Notes under the pieces: model-generated
The model's input: the letters and a program-made list of their open reading frames with translations, nothing else
Told to the model about the DNA's origin: nothing
The model's database searches: none
DNA from: Nonomuraea coxensis DSM 45129
GTDB lineage: Bacteria > Actinomycetota > Actinomycetes > Streptosporangiales > Streptosporangiaceae
NCBI RefSeq assembly: GCF_019397265.1
Contig: NZ_CP068985.1
Span: 7,103,001-7,167,000, forward strand
DNA length: 64,000 nucleotides
Direction: 5' to 3'
Made by a program: the position numbers and the translations under genes
Shown: positions 25,310 to 32,967 of the stretch, piece by piece
Layout of the letters: each line of letters opens with the position of its first letter
How positions within the stretch are numbered: the first letter of the stretch is position 1

Positions 25310-27055
25310 TCAGCCCACGCGGACGAACTGCCACTGCTGGTTGGCGCCGCCCCAGTCGTCGTACTGGACGATGTTGGCGCCGTCGGCGGTGGAGGCGCCC
25401 TGCACTTCGAGTGCCTTGTTGCTGTGGCGGGAGATCAGGCGTACGTAGCCGTCGGAGCTGTCGGCGAGCCGCCATTGCTGGTTGGTGCCGTTGGTGTCGG
25501 CCCATTGGACGATGGCTCCGCCGTTGGCGGTGGACCAGTTGTAGACGTCGAGGACCTTGCCGGAGTGGCGGGACTTGACGCGGTAGTAGCCGCCTCCGGA
25601 GTCGACGAACTGCCATTGTTGCTGGTTCTGGTTGTTGCGGGTCCATTGGGTGATGCGGCCGCCGTCCGCGGTGGACAGGTTGTAGACGTCCAGGGCCTTG
25701 CCGCTGTTGCGGTTGACCAGGACGTACCAGGCGCTCGTGTCGACCGCGCCACCCGGGGTCTGGGTCACGCCGGTCACGAAGGTCGTCACGCTGCGGGCGG
25801 GGAGCGTGGCGGTGAAGGAGCCGTTCGACACACCGGCCGCGCCCTGGGGCGCGACGTTCCTGCTCGCGTCGGTCAGCCAGGACGACACACTGGACGCGGT
25901 GCCGCCCGCCAGGGAGAACTGCTGGCTCACCGCGGAGGTCGCCTTGTTGACGGCGACGACGACCACCGTGCCGTCACCGCCCCGGTACGCCGACACGTAG
26001 ACGTTCGACGCCGGGTTCGCCGTCGCCTCGATCCGCACGTATCCCGGCCGGACGAACCTGGCGAACTGCGCCATGTTGGCGCCGCGCTTGCTGAGCTGCC
26101 CGTCCTCCCGCATGGGCCCGTAGCCGCGCCGGATGTACCACCAGACGTAGGCCTGGAACTCGGCGTCCACCATGGCGTGGTGGATGTGCTCCCCCACGTC
26201 GAGCGCCTGGGGCCAGAGGTCGGCCGAGTCGCTGCTGTTGGGGTAGTAGACCTCGGTCATCCAGAGTTCCTTGCCCGCGCCCTTCTGCTTGAAGAGGGGG
26301 TAGGGGAAGTTCGCGTACGACGTGCCGTAGAGGTGGGCTCCGATGATGTCCACGTTGGCGAGCGCCGTGGGGTCGTTGAGTATCGGGTCCGACATGTTCT
26401 TCAGGTACTGGAAGGACTCGGGCGCGATGACCCTGGTGCTGATCGAGCCGGCGTTCTCCCGCAGGAAGCGCACCATCTCGGTGGCGGTCCACCAGGTCCA
26501 TTCGTGCGCGTAGTCGGGCTCGTTCTGCACGGATATGCCGTATAAGTTGACCCCGTTGTTCCGCATGTACGTGGTGAAGTCGTTCAGGTGCTGGGCATAG
26601 GCGCCGTACGAGCCGTACTTGAGGCGTCTGGCGTTGGTCTGGCTGCCGCGGACGAAGGTCTCGACCATGCCGGCGGGCGGGTTCCACGGCGAGGCGATCA
26701 CGGTAGCGCCGAGCTCGGCCGCGCGCCGCGCCGTCGCCAGGTCACGGCTCCAGTCCGCCTGGTTCTCGGGGACGGGGATCCTCAGCACGGAGAACCCCAG
26801 CCGCCCCTCGCCGGCGCCGAACGCCGTGTCGCGCTGGGCGGCCGTCAGGTCGCCGATCCAGGCCGCGTGAGCCATGCCGCCGAAGCCCCGGATCGTCTGC
26901 CGCGTCGCCGACGGGTCGATGACCACCGGCCCGGCGGCCCTCGCGGCCCGCGTCGTCGCCGCGAGGACCGGCAGCGCTCCCATCGAGGTCAGGACGGCTC
27001 TCCGGCTCAGCGATCTCCGGTCTCCGCTCGCGGGTGCGGTCGGATCTTGCGTCAT
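25310..27055 (-). CDS. Tat-secreted GH30 xylanase-like enzyme with ricin module
   Basis: A 581-aa enzyme. It begins with a twin-arginine signal (SRRAVLTSMGALPVLAA, cleavage near ARA/AGP). The GH30 barrel has the acid/base Glu in ISVQNEPDY and the nucleophile Glu in LWMTEVYYP, followed by the family's side beta-domain. The pattern fits the GH30 glucuronoxylanase branch. The last ~140 residues are a ricin-type module nearly identical to that of the divergent GH43. The ATG at 27055 has GGAGGAG upstream; an in-frame upstream start at 27139 would put 28 residues before the Tat signal. Confidence 0.86.
   Translation of the reverse strand: MTQDPTAPASGDRRSLSRRAVLTSMGALPVLAATTRAARAAGPVVIDPSATRQTIRGFGGMAHAAWIGDLTAAQRDTAFGAGEGRLGFSVLRIPVPENQADWSRDLATARRAAELGATVIASPWNPPAGMVETFVRGSQTNARRLKYGSYGAYAQHLNDFTTYMRNNGVNLYGISVQNEPDYAHEWTWWTATEMVRFLRENAGSISTRVIAPESFQYLKNMSDPILNDPTALANVDIIGAHLYGTSYANFPYPLFKQKGAGKELWMTEVYYPNSSDSADLWPQALDVGEHIHHAMVDAEFQAYVWWYIRRGYGPMREDGQLSKRGANMAQFARFVRPGYVRIEATANPASNVYVSAYRGGDGTVVVVAVNKATSAVSQQFSLAGGTASSVSSWLTDASRNVAPQGAAGVSNGSFTATLPARSVTTFVTGVTQTPGGAVDTSAWYVLVNRNSGKALDVYNLSTADGGRITQWTRNNQNQQQWQFVDSGGGYYRVKSRHSGKVLDVYNWSTANGGAIVQWADTNGTNQQWRLADSSDGYVRLISRHSNKALEVQGASTADGANIVQYDDWGGANQQWQFVRVG
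25315..25744 (-). repeat. 430-bp inverted repeat, left arm (ricin module of GH30)
   Basis: This DNA is almost identical, in inverted orientation, to 27505-27934, with equal length and no gap. By eye I see only about five mismatches, mostly near the 5' end (for example GCG versus GCC and AAG versus AAA codons). It encodes the ricin-type module starting around AWYVLVNRNSGKALDVYN. Confidence 0.88.
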
Positions 27056-27201
27056 GGCTCCTCCTGCGGGCCTCTTCGGGGAATTCGGGAGCGGATCTCC
27101 CGCAGGAAGGTAAAACCCTGACTGCGACCCGTCAACCATGCGCGGCAGAAACTTAACAACCGAAGGCGCCGCAACTTAAGAGCCTCCACCCGGGAGTTTT
27201 T

Positions 27202-27214
27202 ATGAAACTTTCAT
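27202..27214. promoter_or_regulatory. ATGAAACTTTCAT palindrome in the GH30/GH43 divergent promoter
   Basis: Six-base arms are perfectly symmetric about a central C. The core GAAACTTTC is the same as at 25293-25301 and resembles xylanase-promoter inverted repeats of streptomycetes. It lies 147 bp from the GH30 start and 195 bp from the GH43 start, so it could serve both. Confidence 0.5.
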
Positions 27215-27379
27215 GCGCGACGGGCCCCTGCCCGGCGGCGAAACGCCAGGAGGGGACGCCAAGCGACGGCAGGGCCCCGGCCCTCGGAGAGACGCCTCTC
27301 GTTGACGCCCAGCCGCCCGTCGGATGTACTCCGCGACAACGCTCCCGACGACGTCTCGCCCGCTCTTCGCACGCATTCT

Positions 27380-27393
27380 TGTTAGCGCTAACA
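27380..27393. promoter_or_regulatory. LacI-type operator TGTTAGCGCTAACA before GH43
   Basis: Identical to the 14-bp palindrome in front of the CE1 operon and placed 15 bp before the GH43 ATG, immediately ahead of its GGAG ribosome-binding site. The same distance at both genes argues for one repressor acting on transcription initiation or early elongation. Confidence 0.8.
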
Positions 27394-27408
27394 CCCCCGG
27401 AGTGCCTG

Positions 27409-29445
27409 ATGAAGCTCAGACCCCTGTCCGTCCTCACGGCGCTCGCCGCCTTACTGGCGAGCCTGTTCGTCGCCCTGCAGACCCAGCCCGCCAACGCCGC
27501 CACCGTCGACACCAACGCCTGGTACGTCCTGGTCAACCGCAACAGCGGCAAAGCCCTGGACGTCTACAACCTGTCCACCGCCGACGGCGGCCGCATCACC
27601 CAATGGACCCGCAACAACCAGAACCAGCAACAATGGCAGTTCGTCGACTCCGGAGGCGGCTACTACCGCGTCAAGTCCCGCCACTCCGGCAAGGTCCTCG
27701 ACGTCTACAACTGGTCCACCGCCAACGGCGGAGCCATCGTCCAATGGGCCGACACCAACGGCACCAACCAGCAATGGCGGCTCGCCGACAGCTCCGACGG
27801 CTACGTACGCCTGATCTCCCGCCACAGCAACAAGGCACTCGAAGTGCAGGGCGCCTCCACCGCCGACGGCGCCAACATCGTCCAGTACGACGACTGGGGC
27901 GGCGCCAACCAGCAGTGGCAGTTCGTCCGCGTGGACGGCGGCAGCGGCAACAACGGCTACGCCAACCCGGTCGTCTGGCAGGACTTCGCCGACGGCGACA
28001 TCATCCGGGTCGGCGACGCCTACTACTACTCGGCCTCGACGATGCACTACTCGCCGGGCGCGCCCATCCTGCGCTCCTACAACCTCGTCGACTGGGAGTA
28101 CGCGGGCCATTCGGTCCCGAGGCTCGACTTCGGCTCCGGCGCCTACGACCTCAACGGCGGCCGGGCGTACGTGAAGGGCATCTGGGCCTCCACCCTGAAC
28201 TACCGGCCCAGCACCAGCACCTACTACTGGATCGGCTGCGTCGAGTTCAACCGGACCTACGTCTACACGGCCTCCGCCGTGGACGGCACGTGGACCAAGC
28301 GCTCGCAGATCAACAACTGCTACTACGACGCCGGCCTGCTGGTCGACACCGACGACACCATGTACGTCGCCTACGGCAACGGCACCATCAGCGTCGCCCA
28401 GCTCACGGCCGACGGGCTCGGCCAGGTCCGCGCCCAGCAGGTGTTCCAGACCCCGAGCAGCGTCGGCACCCTGGAGGGCGCCCGCTTCTACAAGCGGAAC
28501 GGCTACTACTACATCTGGCTGACCCGCCCCGCCAACGGCCAGTACGTGCTCCGCTCCACCTCCCCCTGGGGCCCGTACGAGATGCGCCAGGTCCTGCTGG
28601 ACATGCCCGGCCCCATCTCGGGCGGCGGCGTCCCCCACCAGGGCGGCCTCGTCCAGACCCAGAACGGCGACTGGTACTACATGGCGTTCGTGGACGCCTA
28701 CCCCGGCGGCCGCGTCCCGGCGCTCGCCCCGATCACCTGGTCGGGCGACTGGCCGGCCGTGCAGACCGTCAACGGCGGCTGGGGAGCCACCTACCCGAAG
28801 CCGAACATCCAGACCAGCCGCACCGTCTCGTCCATGATCGGCCCGGACACCTTCACCTCGGGCAGCCTCGGGCACCGCTGGGAGTGGAACCACAACCCCG
28901 ACACCAGCCGCTTCTCCACCGGCAACGGCCTGCGCCTGCAGACCGCGACCGTCACGGGCGACCTCTACAACGCAAGGAACACGCTGACCCACCGCATCCA
29001 GGGCCCATCGTCCACCGCGACGATCGAGCTCGACTACTCGCAGATGAGCAACGGCGACCGCGCCGGGCTGGCCATGCTGCGCGACCAGTCGGCCTGGATC
29101 GGCGTCAAACGCGACAACGGCGTCAACCGGGTCGTCATGACCAACGGGCTGACCATGAACAGCTCGTGGCAGACGACCGGCACCGGCACGGAGGCGGCGA
29201 GCGCGGCCGTCTCGGGCGGCCGGATCTGGCTGCGGGCCACCGCCGACATCCGGCCGGGGTCCGGCAGGCAGGCCCGCTTCTCGTACAGCACCGACGGCAG
29301 CACGTTCACGAGCCTCGGGCCGGCCTTCACGTTGAACAACGCCTGGCAGTTCTTCATGGGCTACCGGTTCGGGATCTTCAACTACGCCACCCAGTCCCTC
29401 GGCGGCGCGGTGACCGTACGCCGCTTCGACCTCACCACGCCCTGA
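27409..29445 (+). CDS. Secreted GH43 beta-xylosidase-like enzyme with N-terminal ricin module
   Basis: A 678-aa enzyme: Sec signal peptide (ends near ANA/ATV), a ricin-type module (about residues 33-175), a GH43 five-bladed domain with DFADGDIIRV, NCYYDAGLLVDTDD and TLEGARFYKRNGYYY acidic sites, and a concanavalin-like C-terminal domain (DTFTSGSLGHRWEWNHNP) typical of GH43 xylosidases. Codon 15 is TTA, rare here. It is monocistronic and divergent from GH30. The repressor palindrome 15 bp ahead of the ATG suggests induction by xylo-oligosaccharides or a similar sugar. Confidence 0.87.
   Translation: MKLRPLSVLTALAALLASLFVALQTQPANAATVDTNAWYVLVNRNSGKALDVYNLSTADGGRITQWTRNNQNQQQWQFVDSGGGYYRVKSRHSGKVLDVYNWSTANGGAIVQWADTNGTNQQWRLADSSDGYVRLISRHSNKALEVQGASTADGANIVQYDDWGGANQQWQFVRVDGGSGNNGYANPVVWQDFADGDIIRVGDAYYYSASTMHYSPGAPILRSYNLVDWEYAGHSVPRLDFGSGAYDLNGGRAYVKGIWASTLNYRPSTSTYYWIGCVEFNRTYVYTASAVDGTWTKRSQINNCYYDAGLLVDTDDTMYVAYGNGTISVAQLTADGLGQVRAQQVFQTPSSVGTLEGARFYKRNGYYYIWLTRPANGQYVLRSTSPWGPYEMRQVLLDMPGPISGGGVPHQGGLVQTQNGDWYYMAFVDAYPGGRVPALAPITWSGDWPAVQTVNGGWGATYPKPNIQTSRTVSSMIGPDTFTSGSLGHRWEWNHNPDTSRFSTGNGLRLQTATVTGDLYNARNTLTHRIQGPSSTATIELDYSQMSNGDRAGLAMLRDQSAWIGVKRDNGVNRVVMTNGLTMNSSWQTTGTGTEAASAAVSGGRIWLRATADIRPGSGRQARFSYSTDGSTFTSLGPAFTLNNAWQFFMGYRFGIFNYATQSLGGAVTVRRFDLTTP
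27505..27934 (+). repeat. 430-bp inverted repeat, right arm (ricin module of GH43)
   Basis: Partner of 25315-25744. The identity covers exactly the ricin module and stops at both domain borders; flanking GH30 and GH43 sequence is unrelated. This indicates a recent module copy or continuing gene conversion. The arms are 1.76 kb apart and could invert the intervening DNA by recombination. Confidence 0.88.
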
Positions 29446-29568
29446 CCGCGGGCGTAGGCTGTGGCGGCAGTGCAGAGAGTACGCCGCGGAGCTGGCAGAT
29501 GAGGCGCCCAACGGGATGACAAGTGAGAATCAAGGCGATCACAACCGCCCTCCCCCATCCTGACGTGG

Positions 29569-31440
29569 ATGAACCAGCTCACGAGTCGGCACGCGCGCCC
29601 CGCGGCCGAACTCCCCGATCAGGCGGTGCCCCCCGAGCAGCCGGTGACGATCCGGTTACTGGGCCCGCTGGACGTCGTCCTTCGCGGCCGCACCACCGGC
29701 GTCTCGGGCATACGCAGGAGGACGGCGCTGGCCACGCTGGCGCTGCGGGCAGGTGAGACCGTCAGCACCGAACGGCTGATCGACGTCGTCTGGGGCGGCA
29801 GCGCACCGGCCACGGCGGTGAACACGTTGCAGAGCCACATCTCCTACCTGCGCCGGCTGCTCGGCGTGCGGACGTCGATCGTCACCCGCGCGACCGGCTA
29901 CGCCCTGGACGCGGGGGCGTTCACGACCGACGTGCTGGCCGCCGAGCGGCTGGTCGAGCAGGCGCGCCAGGCCGCGGATCCGGCGGGACGGGCGGCGCGG
30001 CTCAGGGAGGCGCTGGCTCTGTGGCGGGGCCGGCCGCTGGACGACCTGAGCGTCCATCCGTGGCTGGAGGAGCAGGCCGCCCGGCTGGCACGGATCCGCA
30101 TGATCGCGGTCACCCTGCTCATCGCCGCCCGGCTGGACCTGGGCGAGCACGCCGCGCTGATCCCCGAGCTGGAGGACCTCACCCGCCGGCACCCCTTCGA
30201 CGAGGACCTGCACCGGCAGCTCATGCTGGCGCTGTACCGGACGGGCCGGCAGGCCGACGCGCTGGCGCTGTACCACCGGCTGCGGTGCAGGCTCGGCGAG
30301 GAGCTGGGCATCGCTCCCGGCCGGCCGCTGCAGGCGCTGGAGGAGGCGATCCTGCGGCACGACGTGGCCCTTGACCCGCCCGCGTCCCCGTCCGGCCGGG
30401 TCACGGAGACGGCCCGCGTGATCGTTCCCGCGCAGCTTCCTCCCGGGGCGGGCGCGATCGCGGGCCGGCTGGACGAGATGGGCCGGCTCGATCTGGCGCT
30501 CGGGCGCAAGAGCGGCTCGCCCGCCATCCTGGCCGTCGTGGGCATGGCGGGCGTGGGCAAGACCGCGCTGGCCGTGCACTGGGCGCACCGGGCGGCGGAA
30601 CGGTTCCCGGACGGTCAGCTCTACGTGAACCTGCTCGGTTTCGACCCGAGCCATCCGGCGATGGACCCCGCCGACGCGCTGCGCGGGTTCCTCTACGCGC
30701 TGACCGGGCCGCCTCATACGGTGCCCGTCGGGCTGACGGCGCAGGTCGGGCTCTACCGCAGCCTGCTCGCGGGCAAGCGGGTGCTGGTGGTGCTCGACAA
30801 CGCCAGGGACGCCGCGCACGTCCGGCCGCTCCTGCCCAGCTCGCCGGGATGCGCGGCCGTGGTGACCAGCAGGACGCAGCTGACGCCGCTGGTCATCACC
30901 GAAGGGGCGTACCAGCTCACGCTCGGCCCGCTGCCGCCCGCCGAGTCGTACGCGCTGCTGGCCGACCGGGTCGGCAAGGAGACGACGGCCGCCGAGCCCG
31001 AGGCCGCCGGCCGGATCGTGGAGCAGTGCGGCGGGCTGCCGCTCGCGCTGGCCATCGCCGCCGCGCAGTCCCTGACGTATCCGGCCAGGCCGCTGACCCG
31101 GCTGGCCGCCCACCTGCAGTCCTCGCTCCTCGACACGCTCACCGGCGGCGACCCCACCACGGACCTGCGGGCGGTCTTCTCCTGGTCGTACCGGTCGCTG
31201 AGCTCGGCGGCCGCGACGCTGTTCCGCGGGCTCGGGTCGCTGCAGGGGGTCGGCATGACCGCCCTCGCCGCCGCCGAGCTGGCCGGGCTGCCCGTGCATC
31301 TCGTACGCCCGCTCCTCGACGAGCTGGTGGGCGCGCACCTGCTGAACCGCCTGGCGGACGACAGGTACGCGCTCCACGAGCTGCTGAAGGCGTACGCCGC
31401 GGAGCTGTGGCAGCGCCAGGGGCCTACCTCGGCCCGGTGA
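29569..31440 (+). CDS. SARP/AfsR-type regulator with NB-ARC domain
   Basis: A 623-aa regulator: OmpR-like winged helix (about residues 26-110, TIRLLGPLDVVLRG to TRATGYALD), bacterial transcriptional activator domain (about 115-265), then an NB-ARC ATPase with GMAGVGKTALAVHW near 325, kinase-2 VLVVLDNARDA and GLPLALAI. It ends without the TPR repeats of full AfsR. Codon 30 is TTA (29656-29658), hinting at bldA-dependent translation. No good ribosome-binding site precedes the ATG; a GTG at 29644 is an alternative start. It converges on the NRPS/PKS operon with a 17-bp overlap and is its probable activator. Confidence 0.86.
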   Translation: MNQLTSRHARPAAELPDQAVPPEQPVTIRLLGPLDVVLRGRTTGVSGIRRRTALATLALRAGETVSTERLIDVVWGGSAPATAVNTLQSHISYLRRLLGVRTSIVTRATGYALDAGAFTTDVLAAERLVEQARQAADPAGRAARLREALALWRGRPLDDLSVHPWLEEQAARLARIRMIAVTLLIAARLDLGEHAALIPELEDLTRRHPFDEDLHRQLMLALYRTGRQADALALYHRLRCRLGEELGIAPGRPLQALEEAILRHDVALDPPASPSGRVTETARVIVPAQLPPGAGAIAGRLDEMGRLDLALGRKSGSPAILAVVGMAGVGKTALAVHWAHRAAERFPDGQLYVNLLGFDPSHPAMDPADALRGFLYALTGPPHTVPVGLTAQVGLYRSLLAGKRVLVVLDNARDAAHVRPLLPSSPGCAAVVTSRTQLTPLVITEGAYQLTLGPLPPAESYALLADRVGKETTAAEPEAAGRIVEQCGGLPLALAIAAAQSLTYPARPLTRLAAHLQSSLLDTLTGGDPTTDLRAVFSWSYRSLSSAAATLFRGLGSLQGVGMTALAAAELAGLPVHLVRPLLDELVGAHLLNRLADDRYALHELLKAYAAELWQRQGPTSAR

Positions 31441-32236
31441 GCCGCCCCAGGACGTGCACCGCTCCGAGGAGCCGGTTGACCTCCCGGACCGCCGCCGTGC
31501 CGCCGACCGCCCCCTCCCGCAGGGCCCGCGCGCCCTCGGCCACCGTCATGCGCTCGGTGTGCTGGCGCCCGGCGGACCACGCGTCCGCCACCGCGCGCCG
31601 CCAGCCCTTGCCGTTGCGGTGCGCGATGACCAGCTCCGGCCGGAACCGCACCGGGCTGCCGCGCTCCGCCAGCGCGCCGGCGAGGCTGTTGTCCCCGCCG
31701 GTGCCCTCCCGGGAGAAGCCGCCCACCTGGTGGAAGGTCTCGGCCAGCACCGAGCTGTTGCCGCCGGCGAAGAACCCGACCGGCGCGTCGCGCTCCAGGC
31801 GCACGTAGCGGGCGTCGTAGCGGGCCTGGCGGGCCTGGGAGATCAGGCTGTCGTCGAAACAGAGCACCCGGCCGGTGATCGCCGGGCGCTCCTCGTCCAG
31901 GTCGGCGGCCTGGATGAGCCAGTCCCCGCGCGGCGCGGCATCGTCGTCGAGGAAGGCCAGCACGTCGCCGGTGGCCAGCTCGACGCCGAGGCGGCGGCTC
32001 GCGCCCGCCCCGGCCCTGGCGCGGTTGCGCAGCACCTCGACGGGCAGCGGCGAGGACCCCGCCGCCGCCGTGGCGTGGCCGCCGGCCGAGGCGTCGTCCA
32101 CGACGACGACCTGGTGCAGCTTCGCCCGCACGCCCGAGCCGTCGAGGCGCTGCGCGCACTCGGCCAGCGCTTCCAGACATCGGCGCAGGTCCGCGCCCCT
32201 GTCCCGGGTCGGGATGATCACCGAGATCCGTACCAC
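31424..32236 (-). CDS. Family 2 glycosyltransferase
   Basis: A 270-aa GT-A fold transferase: N-terminal ISVIIPTRDRG, the nucleotide-sugar Asp motif VLAFLDDDAAP, and an acceptor region GGNSSVLAETFHQVGGF. No membrane segment is evident. The GTG at 32236 is chosen because GGAGG lies five bases upstream; it overlaps the deacetylase gene by 19 nt. It is the last gene of the biosynthetic operon and probably attaches a sugar to the product or makes a glycolipid carrier; the donor is unknown. Confidence 0.83.
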   Translation of the reverse strand: MVRISVIIPTRDRGADLRRCLEALAECAQRLDGSGVRAKLHQVVVVDDASAGGHATAAAGSSPLPVEVLRNRARAGAGASRRLGVELATGDVLAFLDDDAAPRGDWLIQAADLDEERPAITGRVLCFDDSLISQARQARYDARYVRLERDAPVGFFAGGNSSVLAETFHQVGGFSREGTGGDNSLAGALAERGSPVRFRPELVIAHRNGKGWRRAVADAWSAGRQHTERMTVAEGARALREGAVGGTAAVREVNRLLGAVHVLGRLTGPR

Positions 32237-32967
32237 TGCTGCCTCCATCCGAGAGCGAGACGGGTCCACGACGCCACCTCGCCGACCGGCAGATACGTGC
32301 GGCGGATGTGCCGCGGCCGGCGCGTCCACGGGCCCGGCGCCGACTTGACGGTGCCGAAGGCCAGCACCCCGTCAGGGACCGGGGAAGGCCCGGACGGGAT
32401 CAGCCCGTAGGGGTAGGCGAACGTGCGCGGCGCGCGCCCGGTGCGCTCGCCGATCGCGCGCAGCGAGCCCGCGACCTCCTCGGCGGCCTCCTCCGGCGGC
32501 AGGTCCGGCAGGTGGGGGTGGTGGACGGTGTGCGCCGAGAGCACGTGACCGTGCCCCGCGAACTCCCGCGCCTCCTCCCACGTCAGGTACGCCTCGCGCG
32601 GCGGCAGCGCGGCCCGTTCGGCCGCGCTCAGCCGCCCGGCCGCGTCCAGTTTCCCGGTGACGCAGAAGAGCAGCGCCTTGACCCCGAACTCGGCCAGCAG
32701 CGGCGCGGCCAGGTCGAGGTTGTCCCGGTAGCCGTCGTCGAAGGTGACCAGCACGCTCGGATGGCCGGGCGGCTCGAACCCGGGTCCTACGGCGGCCGGG
32801 TCGAGCGCCGGCCCGACGCCGTCGAGCACGATCTCCAGCCCGCGCCTGAAGTCGTCGGGGTTCAGGGCAGTGTAGTGGTCGACGTGCGCGTTGACGTGGT
32901 GGAAGTACAGCACCAGCGGCCATCCCGGAGCCGAGCCCAGCGCCGGGCCGGCGTGCACGGCGGTCAT
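32218..32967 (-). CDS. Polysaccharide deacetylase (NodB/CE4 family)
   Basis: A 249-aa metal-dependent deacetylase with the NodB signature: LVTFDDGYRDN (Asp-Asp), SAHTVHHPHL (His-x-x-x-His metal site) and FAYPYG. No signal peptide is seen, so it acts in the cytoplasm, unlike cell-wall deacetylases. It starts in the stop codon of the dehydrogenase gene (ATGA); an in-frame ATG at 32979 is possible. In this cluster it may remove an N-acetyl or N-formyl group from a sugar or intermediate before glycosyl transfer. Confidence 0.83.
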   Translation of the reverse strand: MTAVHAGPALGSAPGWPLVLYFHHVNAHVDHYTALNPDDFRRGLEIVLDGVGPALDPAAVGPGFEPPGHPSVLVTFDDGYRDNLDLAAPLLAEFGVKALLFCVTGKLDAAGRLSAAERAALPPREAYLTWEEAREFAGHGHVLSAHTVHHPHLPDLPPEEAAEEVAGSLRAIGERTGRAPRTFAYPYGLIPSGPSPVPDGVLAFGTVKSAPGPWTRRPRHIRRTYLPVGEVASWTRLALGWRQQWYGSR

